DNA from: Gnetum montanum
Taxonomy: Eukaryota; Streptophyta; Gnetopsida; Gnetales; Gnetaceae
Length of the DNA stretch: 64,000 bases
Direction: 5' to 3'
NCBI GenBank assembly: GCA_015680685.1
Contig: MNCI01001919.1
Coordinates: 1,036,726-1,100,725 of the forward strand
A program made the translations under genes and the position numbers. Below the pieces are notes generated by a model that worked only from the letters and a program-made list of their open reading frames with translations, was not told the DNA's origin and made no database searches. Shown piece by piece: positions 22,284 to 32,573 of this stretch (its first letter is position 1; every line of letters begins with the position of its first letter).

Positions 22284-22550
22284 CTGCTGGAAGATCCAGG
22301 CCATGCGGGAAGGCTCGGGCGGGGTAGACCCTGCAGCATCGCCTCGCTCTCCTCCGCGAACGTCAGCTCTGCCCCTTTTCTTCCTCGGTCGTCTATCTCC
22401 TTGCCTCTGCCCATCTCAGCGTTTACGTTGGGGTTTGGCTCGGCGTCTACGCTGGGGTCTCGCTCGGCGTCTACGCTGGGGTTCGGTCGCAGTTTACGCT
22501 TACGCTCGGATTGCAAATGACAAATGAAGCCCCTTTTCCCCTTTTTATAG
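22284..22550 (-). promoter_or_regulatory. Putative promoter and first exon of the antisense gene
   Basis: CTATAAAAAGGGG on the minus strand (22550 downward) is a good TATA box. An open frame runs from there to 22284, where CAG|GTAGGC is a possible splice donor. An ATG at 22414 would give MGRGKEIDDRGRKG; between TATA and this ATG lie three copies of CCCAGCGTAGACGCCGAG, the same palindrome as in the LTR. Joining this exon to 21397 by the nearest acceptor breaks phase, so it may be a 5' untranslated exon with translation starting at ATG 21409. Confidence 0.5.
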
Positions 22551-22710
22551 CCTGCCGACGCCGACGCTGACGCTGGCGCCGCCGCCGCCCTCCATTTTTC
22601 TTGCTTTTTCTTCCTTTTTGCCTCGTTTTTCGCGCTTTTTCAGATTTTCCTTAAATTTTTCAAAAATATATAAAAATTACATACATAAACTAAGTAAAAC
22701 GTAAAATTTC

Positions 22711-23180
22711 GGCATTAAACTGCCGTTCGTTGCCCGGTAAGGCATTAAACTGCCGATCGTTGCCCGGTAAGGCATTAAACTGCCGTTCGTTGCCCAGTAA
22801 GGCATTAAACTGCCGTTCGTTGCCCGGTAAGGCATTAAACTGCCGTTCGTTGCTCGGTAAGGCATTAAACTGCCGATCGTTTCCCGGTAAAGCATTAAAC
22901 TGCCGTTCGTTGCCCAGTAAGGCATTAAACTGCCGATCGTTGCCCGGTAAGGCATTAAACTGCCATTCGTTGCCCGGCCCGGTAAGGCATTAAACTGCCG
23001 TTCGTTGCCCGGTAAGGTATTAAACTGCCGATCGTTGCCCGGTAAGGCATTAAACTATCGATCGTTGCCCGGTAAGGCATTAAACTGTCGATCGTTGCCC
23101 GGTAAGGTATTAAACTGCTGTTCGTTGCCCGGTAAGGCATTAAACTGCCGTTCGTTGCCCGGTAAGGCATTAAACTACCG
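22711..23180 (+). repeat. 30-bp minisatellite, about 16 units
   Basis: Unit GGCATTAAACTGCCGTTCGT followed by TGCCCGGTAA, with NTCG/GATCG alternation in the middle; one unit near 22951 is 35 bp owing to a CGGCC insertion. It lies between the promoter side of the antisense gene and the reverse transcriptase. The TAAACTGCC core resembles the TAAACT core of the two other minisatellites of B. Confidence 0.93.
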
Positions 23181-23181
23181 T

Positions 23182-23360
23182 TTTATTGACAGGAACTAGC
23201 CCAATGGATTATCGTTGCCCGGGAAGACGTTAAACTGCCATTTCACTGTTACGTTAATCCACTGTCATACATATACACTAAAAATCACCAAAAGACATAA
23301 AACGACCGTCGCTATCTTACCAGGCTCTCTATTTATTGACAGGAACTAGCCCAATGGATT
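23182..23360 (+). repeat. 29-bp direct repeat with splice-acceptor character, upstream of the B reverse transcriptase
   Basis: TTTATTGACAGGAACTAGCC plus CAATGGATT occurs at 23182-23210 and at 23332-23360. The second copy starts the open frame leading into reverse transcriptase (23343: ACTAGCCCAATGG reads TSPMDCKRLTKPLVIDGP). TCTCTATTTATTGACAG is a good 3' splice site. The first copy is embedded at the end of the 30-bp minisatellite. Confidence 0.8.
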
Positions 23361-24967
23361 GCAAGCGCTTAACTAAGCCGTTGGTTATTGATGGACCATA
23401 CGGTGAGGTCTAAAGGAATATCGACATGAATCTCATCCATGCGAGCTCATCAACGAACAATGCAATAATAGCTTCAACACAGAAAACGGTTAACGACTAT
23501 GAGGGTATGACAAAATCCCTTGACATAGAAGCTGAAAATATTACCGAAGATCCTCTAACCGAAACTCCCACCACCACACCTGATGGGGAAATTAAAATCC
23601 TAAAATTAAGCGCATTATTAGAACCGCGTCTAGCTAGAGATATCGAAAACGTGCTTAGGGACAATATGAAAGCGTTCGCTTGGTCTTATACAGACATGCC
23701 CGGACTAGACCCTCGTATCATCCAGCACAACATTATCCTTGATCCGAGACTAAGGCCAGTGAAACAGAAAGCAAGAAAGGTCAAGCCCGAGGTAGCGTTA
23801 GCAGTTTGTAGTGAGATTACCAAGCTCTACCAAGCTGGTTTCATTAGGGCTGTTGATTACGCCGAGTGGGTGTCAAACATGGTTATAGTCCCAAAAAAAG
23901 AACGGAAGTATCCGCCTATGCATCGACTTCCGAGACCTCAACATAGCAACCATAAAAGATGACTTCCCTTTACCTAGCATTGATCAATTAGTTGAATCAA
24001 CCACTAGGCATGCCCTGCTATCTTTTATGGATGGGTTCTCAGGATATAACCAGATACGTATTAATCCAGAACACCAGCTCCGAACCACTTTTATGACACC
24101 TTGGGGAACCTTTTGTTACACGATGATGCCTTTCGATCTCAAGAACGCTAGGGCCACATATCAAAGGGTGATGACATACATCTTCAGCGATTACATCTTA
24201 CATTCGCTCAATGATTACGTGGATGACATAGTTGTTAAATCAAAAACGTCAGAACAACATGTACAGGATCTTGACTTAGTGTTAAAACGTTGTCTAAAGT
24301 ACGAACTAAGCCTTAACCCAAAGAAATGCGTCTTCGGCGTCAAGACAGGCAAACTGCTTGGATTCGTAACCTCAGAAGCAGGGATACGAGTAGACCCCGA
24401 TAAGGTTAAGGCCATTATAAACCTGAAGTCACCTACCAACCTAACCGAACTTCGAGGGTTACAAGGTTAATTACAGTTCATCAGGAGGTTCATAGAAAAA
24501 TTGACAGAAAAACTAACACCTATGAACCACCTACTACGCAAAAATGTCCATTTTGAATAGACCCCGCAATGCCAAGAAGCATTTGACAGCATTAAGACGG
24601 CACTCGCGCGACTACCCACGGTGTACCCACCCAAAAATGACAAGCCATTTTACATCTACTGGCCACATCAGAATCATCAATCGCGTCTATGCTTTGCCAG
24701 AAACAAGATGACGGAACTGAAATCCTTGTATATTACTTGAGCCATGCATTATTTGCCCATGAAAAAAGATACAACGACGTAGAAAAGTCATGTTTAGCTT
24801 TAGTTTTCTCTTTAAAAAAATGGCGACATTATCTTTTCCAAAATTAGGCTAACATAATTTGCAAAGACAATGTACTCAAAGCTATAACTGGAAATATCTA
24901 CGAATCAAGCAGGATAGCCCATTGGAAGGCCATCATAGCTGAGTTCGACCTACGCTACGTAGCACAA
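23343..24967 (+). pseudogene. pol: Reverse transcriptase and RNase H of element B (Tat-like)
   Basis: The frame opens after the acceptor-like CAG at 23342 (TSPMDCKRLTKPLVIDGPYGEV), meets TAA at 23411-23413 and continues from ATG 23426. Recognisable motifs: AFAWSYTDMPGLDP, VKQKARKVKPE, AEWVSNMVIVPKK, MDGFSGYNQI, the catalytic YVDD box at 24216-24227, LNPKKCVFGV and GFVTSEAGI. A frameshift lies near 23905-23920 and a TAA at 24468. The first RNase H (about 24560-24960) has several stops and shifts, so it is the most degraded part. Confidence 0.9.
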
Positions 24968-26830
24968 TTGTCAGTCAAAGGCCAAGCCATAGCAAATCAA
25001 ATGACTACATCACCAACACAAGATCCAGGTACAATAGAACCCGAATTCCCAGACGAAAATGTAAATGCAATAGATACGGTGCCGGATAACTACGATGCTA
25101 TTCTAAACTTCGATGGAGCATCCACCTCTCGAGGAGGAAGTGCTGCCGTTGTAATCACATACCCCTCTAGGGAAATTCAACCTTTTGCTTACCGCTTCAA
25201 TTTTCATTGTACTAATAACATAGTAGAGTATGAAGGCCTCCTTAGAGGTCTTGCGGCCGCACTAGCTTCCGACATTACATGGCTTGTAGTTAGAGGGGAC
25301 TCACAACTAGTCGTAAACCAAGTCACAGATGTCTATACATGTAAAGCGCCACACTTACAACCATACTGTGATTTGGCTAAACACCTACTTAAACGATTCG
25401 AAAGCGTCGACGTCCAACACGTCTCCAGGAATAACAATACCGTTGCAGACACATTAGCAACCTTGGCCTTAAACATATCTCCTAACATGTTTCACGCATT
25501 ACCGAGCTCCGTAACCAGTTGTGCCGAGCCCATAACCAATACTCTCGACATGTTGCCAATCGCATCTGTCAGTACAACACACGCTAATGAATGGTACGAT
25601 GACGTAAAAGAATACCTTCTGCGCGGCAAAATGCCACAACATTTAACAAACGCACAAAAGGATGCAGTATGCAAACGCTCTAGACAATACACACTAATAG
25701 GAGATACATTGTGTCGCCGATCCTACGAAGGCATACTGCTGACATACGTCAATAGTACCGAAGCCCAAATAATTGTTGAACAAGTACACGATGGAATATG
25801 CGGGGGACACATTGCACAGAAGGCAATGGAAACCAAAATAAGACGCTTAGGTTACTATTGGCCACACATGGAGTACGATTGTCTATCTAAGGTCAGAACA
25901 TGTAGTACTTGTCAAAAACACAGTAATCTAATCCATATCCCACCGAATGAGTTGCATACAACACAAATCACATGGCCGTCCCAGAAGTGGGGATTGGACC
26001 TTATAGGCCCGATAACACCCACATCTTTTGCCGGGCATGGTTTTATCATAACAGCAACTGAATATTTCACGAAATGGGTAGAAGCTGCGCCCCTTCGAAA
26101 AACTACTTCTAAACACGTGTGCCACTTCATCCTCGAAAACATTGTGACCCGTTTTGGCATTCCCATGATAATCATCATTGACAATGGGCCACACTTTAGC
26201 AGTGCCGAGACAAAAACGTTTTGTAATAGTCTAGGGATCAAACATTCGTTTTCATCCCCTTACTATCCTCAGAGCAATGGGCAGGCGGAAGCAACAAATA
26301 AGACAATCATTACAATACTCAAAAAGATGCTTGCCAAAAGCAAACGAAGATGGCACGAACAACTGGTGTATGCATTGTGGGCATACCGTACCATACATCG
26401 CACCTCGACGGGTAAAACTCCATACAGTCTTGTTTACGGTTCAGAAGCTATTTTACCTTTGGAATTACAGGTACCATCTCTAAGGATCACGCTTTTCGGA
26501 CTTCTCGACGATGAGCAAAACAATGATCTACGCATCATTGACCTGGACTCGGTGGAGGAGGAGCACGTACGCACACTCGATCAGATCGAATGGTACCAAA
26601 AATAACAACGACAACGACATCGACATGACGTTCATAAGCACCCCATCAAAGAAGGAGACCTCGTGCTTAAGGCTGTTCGAGAACACCTAGATAAGTTCTT
26701 AGTCAACTGGAAAGGACCTTACCTGGTCACCAAAGCATTCGACAACGGAGCATTCAAGCTAGCTGATATGGACGGAAAAGAATTTGCAAATCCAACCAAT
26801 CACTTGTTCCTGAAACCGTTCTATACATAA
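24968..26830 (+). pseudogene. pol: Archaeal-type RNase H and integrase of element B
   Basis: A 545-codon open frame, then one TAA at 26603-26605, then in-frame sequence to TAA at 26828-26830 (VKEGDLVL-like tail: PIKEGDLVLKAV, WKGPYLV). The N-terminal part is a second RNase H (LNFDGASTSRGG, NIVEYEGLLRGL, VVRGDSQLVVNQV), diagnostic of Tat elements. The integrase has the H-H-C-C finger (HDGICGGH, CSTCQKH) and the D,D,E core (WGLDLIGP, IIDNGPHF, NGQAEATNK). A GPYxV-type C-terminal module is present; no chromodomain is seen. Confidence 0.93.
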
Positions 26831-26837
26831 CTTTGAG

Positions 26838-27350
26838 CTCAGGTACAGATTAGTCCTAGAATCACGACTATAAACTGATACCACAGATTAGTCCTGGAAT
26901 CACGACTATAAACTGATACCACAGATTAGTCCTGGAATCACGACTATAAACTGATACCACAGATTAGTCCTGGAATCATGACTATAAATTGATACCATAG
27001 ATAAGTCCTGGATTATGACTATAAACTAATACCACAGAACAGTCTTGGGTTACAACTTAAAACTAACACCACCATTGTCCTGGCATCATGACAGTAAACT
27101 GATACCCCATAGTGCCCGCAATGACGATAAACTAGCATCCTTCTGGCATGATAGTAAAATGGCACCGTCACAACTGTCAGAGTTCACTAAGACTATAAAC
27201 TAGTTTGCCTCTGCATGGTCCGCTAAGACTCGAAACTGGCAACGTACCGTCCGCCACAACGCTAAACGGGCAATGTCCAACGGGTTACGACATAAAACTA
27301 ACCCATGATAGTCCGTCAAGACTGTAAACTGGCACGTTCGTCTCTGACCC
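26838..27350 (+). repeat. Minisatellite downstream of the B integrase
   Basis: About four 38-39-bp units (ACAGATTAGTCCTGGAATCA followed by CGACTATAAACTGATACC) from 26845 to about 27010. They are followed by increasingly degenerate copies (TGTCCTGGCATCATGACAGT, AGTCCGTCAAGACTGTAAAC) to about 27335. Hypervariable 3' regions with such repeats are typical of the Tat/Ogre group. Confidence 0.9.
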
Positions 27351-28323
27351 TTCACTCCACATCCATATTCATTCATCAGAATTATCCCATCCCTCATCGG
27401 CACACAATCTCATCAGCATCGTCGACATTCACACTCAGTGCTCAGAATCGCCCTCAATATTTTTGTTCACTTGTAGTTGTTTAAATCTAAGCTCATTTAT
27501 TCACTCATGATTTTCTTGTCTCCTTGGAGTTATGTTTGCAGGATGACGCTCAGTGGTGCTCGTATGAGAGTGCATTTCATCATAGGCAACAAGATGAGGC
27601 AATGTCCATTAATCCACCTTGCAAGACTGAATCAAACCGTTAACCCGTACATTCCCATTCCTCGAAAATTCCCCATCTGTTCACCAAACTATTGCACACT
27701 GCAAAACATTACAGCAGTTGTGATGCACAAAACACAATATTCGCACATGAGTACAAGAACAAACAGTTAAAAAAAAAATCGGGACCCTTGGCACTTCTCA
27801 TACAAGCCCCAGGAGGGAAGGCATCGGCCCTGAAAATAGGTACTCATGTCGAAAGCAATTAAGAAACATCCGGTTGCATGGCTTTGGCCTTTCGCCTACA
27901 GTTTCCCCAAAGAAGGGTGCTGTTCTTCCAAAGGATGCAAAACATCACCCCGTGGCTTTGGCTTTGACAAAAAGCTCTCTTGAACACTAACCAAGAGCAC
28001 TGTTTCGCCAAAGGACGCACATCGTATGCCTGAATTCCGAGTCTGCCAAACAATGGCTATCGACGAGGACCGACATGCCACACACTTGAGCATTCCATTT
28101 CCCCAGCATGATCCCTCGGACAATCACTAATCCCCACAATCCCTTCTCTCATACCAGCTACCAATCTCGTCTTTTTCAATCCCACACACTACTAAACACG
28201 GTACGATGACGTCTAGTCAAGTGGCAAGGGACAAAGCTTTTATCAAGTTGCTTGTGGTGTTTTGCGCTTCTTTGTCGACGCTTCTCGGGTCGATTCCTCC
28301 AAGCGTCAACAAAGACGGGCCAA
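27351..28323 (+). other. 3' untranslated spacer of element B
   Basis: No credible ORF. It contains a few degenerate copies of GGCTTTGGC(T/C)TT (27880-27970) and a poly-A stretch at 27769. The sequence directly before the 3' LTR is ACAAAGACGGGCCAA, a weak polypurine tract. Confidence 0.6.
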
Positions 28324-29521
28324 TGAAACACCACGAAACATTTCGAGTTTGGCGCTTGTCCAACAAGAAGCAGATCCCTGTGACCCTCAACGGCGTCGGC
28401 TACATTTGGAGTCACATATGGCAATTTCGAGGACTGAAACACTTGATTTTTACCAAGTGTTGTGCCAGTGTCTACGCCCGGCGTAGACGCCCAGCATACA
28501 CGCCTCACATGTACGCTCAGCAGGTGCAACAGGAGCAAGAATTGAAGCAAGTCGGCGGCCAGCATCCATCAGCGTATACGCCCCAGTGTATATGCCCAGC
28601 GTCCATCCAAGTTCACACGCCCAGCAAGTCCAGCGTATACGCCCAGCGTATACGCTGGCCTGATGTAGCGTATATGCCCAGCGTATACCATATTTCTAAA
28701 ATGTGCACGCCCGGTCGACACGCCACGTGTCTCCCAACCCGATTTTCTCGGTAACCCTTCCCCTACAAAAGACCCAGTTTTCCGCATTTTTAAGGTCGGC
28801 AAAAAAAATTTACCAGAGCAGACCTAGAGCAATTACGCTGTAAAACCAGAGCTTGAAACCCTCACACGCTAGAAGTCCTGTACGCAAGCACAGTCTCTAC
28901 GCTCCGCCTACCATGCAAACCAGCAGCCTCCTTGCACCCACCGGGGCTTTGCGTTCGCCTTGTGTACACGCACAACTACGTTAAGACCGGTACCTCGAAA
29001 ACTGTGTTCTTACAGCGTCATTGTTATAGTTTACATTCTGTTTACGCTCACATTGTTTACGCTGTTTACATTTGTCTATGCTGTTTAAACTTGTTTACGC
29101 TGTTTACGTTGCACTTACACTTTACGCTGTCTATGCTCTGTTTGCGCTATTTACGCTCTACGCCCTGTTTAAACACTGTTTACGCTTTACGCTCTGTCTA
29201 CGCTGTCTATGCCCTATTCACATTGTTTACGTTGTACACGCCTCGTTTACGCTGATTACGCTGTCCACACTTGTTTACGCCTTGTTTTCACTGTTCGCTC
29301 GTTTTACGCCCGTTACACAGTTTACGCTTAACCCAGCGTATAACACTTTGGTGGCGCTCGGGGAAATCCTTGTCTGATCCGCGTGCGGACCACCCAAGGC
29401 ACCCTACCTTCATGCACTCCAGCTCGCCCTCAGGCGAAGGTAGGTTCATCTGTGCTCGTCCCGTGATCCCGCGGTCTCTGTTTTTCCTTCCAGCCGGGGA
29501 CCGACGATTTCAGGCGGTACA
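28324..29521 (+). repeat. 3' LTR of element B
   Basis: 1198 bp, TGAAACACC to GGTACA, followed by the duplication CTCAT. Compared with the 5' copy it lacks several GCGTATACGC units in two places of U3, and its TATA box reads TACAAAA. Confidence 0.95.
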
Positions 29522-29526
29522 CTCAT

Positions 29527-32170
29527 TATAAAGATGGACATTTTGATCGCAATCGTGATTGAGGCTGAGACCGCAGAAGAGAAGGTAGCTGACACCATCA
29601 TGGTGATGGTTCTCCTTCTTCTTCATCTTCATCATCTCCTTCAACCTCTCCTTCAATATTCGAATGTGGTCATAAAGAAAAAAGACCATGGGGATAAAAG
29701 GTAGGAAAAGTGGAAGTCATAGATGAAACAACCAGGAAAGGGGATGAGGGCACTCTAGAGAGTCACGACATAGAAGAAGGGAGAGTAGGAAACAATGTAG
29801 GCATCATAGATACCATGGATGAGATGATCATGATGAACCCCTCCTCACTACTTGAAGTATGTTGGGCATAATTGAGGCTGTTAGAATTCCAACAAGGCAT
29901 TAGAAATATAGTAGGATCAAGATATTAGATATGAACAACATCCCATGATTTGAAGGGAGATACAATGCTAATCCTCAGAATCATTTACAAGCATTCCATG
30001 ATGCGTGTGGCTTACAGAACATAGAGAACAAATGGCAAAAACTTAAGTTGTTCCCACAGATATTAGTTAAAGAAGCAGAAAGCTAGTACCAGTCTTTAGA
30101 ATTGGAATCCATTCATAGGTGGAGTACTATGTTAAAACTATTTAATGATAAGTACCAAACATACTACCAAGTGTCTAACTTGTGAAAGAAAATCCAAGGC
30201 TGGAAACAAGGAGGACATGAACCCTTAGATGTTGCCATGGGCCAATACTATGCACTGTTACATCATTGTCCTGGCCATGGTTATTCACAAAGGGATCAAC
30301 TACGCCATCTTGTGGATGGGCTTAGGCATGAAACGAGAAGAACCCTTGGAACTTATGCCTAAGGGAGACTATCCAAGCTTAGGTCCCATCAAATTCAAAG
30401 ACTATTGGAGCAAGTTGCTAAGAAAGAAGGTGAGCTATAGAAGAGAGAAAGCGTAGAAGAGTATAACCGAGATCCTTCCCTCTAGAAGAGGGGAGTAAGA
30501 TTTTGTGAGGATGAAGAAGAGTCACGACTTGAAGAGAAGGTGAATAGGAAAAATTTGCCTATCCAAAAGTTGACATCAGAAGTATCAGCAAAGGTAAACC
30601 AAATGTGGGATTCCATAGATAATAGATTTCAAACCATTCTTAAAATAGTAGAGGAGTCTAGAGAGTAAGGTAGTAAAAAAACAAAAAAAAAAGAGGTTGA
30701 ACATGCACGTATCAAGGGTAAGGGTAAAGTTGCCATCATTGAAGAGGTTGCGGATTTGGAAACAAACAATGATAGTGGATGTGAGATATGTCAATATGAT
30801 CATCCTAACGGATGTTGCCCTGTAATCTCACATTTGCAAGAGTCTGGGATGTATACACTCAACCCATGATTAAACAAAAGGAAAACACCCTGAAGGTTAC
30901 CTTATCCTCAAGGTAACCCAAGGAAGTTCCACCAACCCTTAACATATTATCCCAGTGGAACTCCACCACAACCGATTGAGCAATATCAACAGTGGTAGCA
31001 TCCACAATCATGGAGAATGCCATCACCAAGGCAATAGTATCTTTATCGGTAACCTAACTTGTATGGATATTACGTACAAAAGCCAAGCTCCCCACATGAC
31101 TTTACTGGTCATGTCACTCCGTAACCTCACTACCAAGCCCACAAGTATTATGGGACTCCCTCTTCTAGAGGTGATATTTTGCAAGCATATCATCCTTCTC
31201 ATTCGACGACATCTCTTCCACCAATAGCTCCACTACCACCTGCTCCTACGATGCAAGGTGAAATCCCTACTCAAATGTAGCAATGTAATGCCATGAGTGT
31301 TTTTAACTCTCAACCTTCTATTGGTTCCAATAACCACATGAAGAAAAGACTTTTCTTTAGAAATAATAGACGAACCAAGCCCTTGCAATCACAAGCAACT
31401 GAGATGCCTCAATATCAATCAAAACTTCAAAGCCTTCTTCAACCCAATCACTGCACTCAACACATATGGTAATGCTAACACATGCCGTCATCGATTTGAT
31501 CAAAGCTGACCACCTTCCTAGGAAATTCTCTGATCCTGGGAGTCCTTTGATATACTTACAAATCGCTGGAAATGTGCCGTGCAAGGCTCTTTTGGATTTA
31601 GGTTCCGGTGTCAACTTGATTTCTCAAGAAATGTACAAGGCCTGGACCTTGCCTCCATTGAAAAAGAGAAACATCTGTCTAGAGTTGGCCAACCAGTCCA
31701 TCATTATCCCATTGGCACTAGTGGAAGACATTGTTACCACTATTTGTGGGTGGTTGTACCCAGTTGACTTCCTAGTGATTTAGGTAAACAATAGTAAGGG
31801 GGACTTCCCAATCATAATGGGAAGAGCATGGCTAAGCACCATCGATGCATGCCTAGGAATCCATGATGTTTCCCTAGAAATATCAAAGGAAAATACAAAG
31901 ATCAAGAAGAAGAAGGTTCCATGCATCACATATAGTGACACAACGTGTAATTGCATGTAGAGGTCATGGTTTGTAAAAATTTTAGCATTTCCTGCATGTA
32001 ATCAGTGTGCACAGGTGATTAACATACAAAGATGCCTGTATGTAGCATCCACATGACAAGAAGACACCCAATGGTTGATAGCTGATCAAGAAAGCAAGTC
32101 ACTCATATGCATGGAACCAACTGAGGGTTTGACTTGTGCTTACATTGATAGCATAGATGCATTAGAGCAA
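29527..32170 (+). pseudogene. gag-pro: gag (C-terminal part) and protease of element D
   Basis: Continues the gag interrupted by B: KDGHFDRNRD directly follows the insertion, as in E at 53281. The gag core is at about 29940-30430 (NHLQAFHDACGLQN, LVKEAESWYQSL in shifted frames). A compact knuckle CEICQYDHPNGC (CX2CX3HX3C) begins at 30781. A Pro-rich linker follows, then the protease near 31550-31860 (LLDLGSGVNLIS, IIMGRAWLST). Many stops and several frameshifts are present. Relative to E, about 185 bp are missing at 32177, where the sequence has one N. Confidence 0.85.
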
Positions 32171-32177
32171 GTCCACC

Positions 32178-32573
32178 NTAATAAATAAATGGTTGGAAGC
32201 CTTCGCTTGGTCATATCTCGAATTAACTAGAATAAATCCTAGGATATGCCAACATAGAATTTACACTGACCCCTCCATGAAGCCTCAAAGACAACTGTAG
32301 AGGCGATTGAACCCTAAGTTGAAGCAAGTAGTTAAGGAAGAAATAAAAAAACTTCTCAAGGCTTGGTTCATATACTCCATTGCTAATAGCGAATGGATTA
32401 GCCCCTTAGTTATTGTGCCTAAAAAGGGAGGCAAATGGAGGGTGTGCATAGATTTCAAGCTACTAAATATGGAAACATTTAAAGATCATTTTCCATTGCC
32501 ATTTGTCGACCACGTCTTAGACACCATCGCAAGGCATCACTATTACAATTTCCTGGATGGATATAGCGGATAT
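32178..32573 (+). pseudogene. pol: Reverse transcriptase of element D, N-terminal part
   Basis: NPKLKQVVKEEIKKLLKA, SPLVIVPKKGGKWRVCIDFK and FPLPFVDHVLDTIA lead to LDGYSGY, where the solo LTR interrupts the frame at 32573. The same residues in E are at 56254-56520. Confidence 0.9.

Larger units (their letters stand above)
11514..29521 (+). mobile_element. Element B: complete 18-kb Tat-like retrotransposon with an antisense gene
   Basis: LTRs at 11514-12799 and 28324-29521 are flanked by the duplication CTCAT (11509-11513 and 29522-29526). In order: palindrome-rich leader, gag-protease (13149-17229), minisatellite, antisense spliced gene (22414-17898, minus), a 30-bp minisatellite, reverse transcriptase and RNase H (23343-24967), archaeal-type RNase H and integrase (24968-26830), a further minisatellite, spacer, 3' LTR. 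The second RNase H marks the Tat lineage. An antisense gene between protease and reverse transcriptase is unusual; extra ORFs in this lineage are more often described near the 3' LTR. The host gag frame continues on both sides, as in intact gag of E. Confidence 0.95.

Noticed and set aside
22711-23180. Possible CRISPR-like array (regular 30-bp repeats)
   Set aside because: There are no unique spacers; it is a head-to-tail minisatellite inside a plant retrotransposon.
22677-23199. Open frames with PGKALNCRSL and MPYRATNGSL repeats
   Set aside because: They are translations of the 30-bp minisatellite; a unit length divisible by three keeps any stop-free frame open.
27859-28123. Minus-strand frames of 64-75 codons in the B 3' spacer
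   Set aside because: Low-complexity GGCTTTGG-type sequence, no motif, no start context; treated as non-coding.
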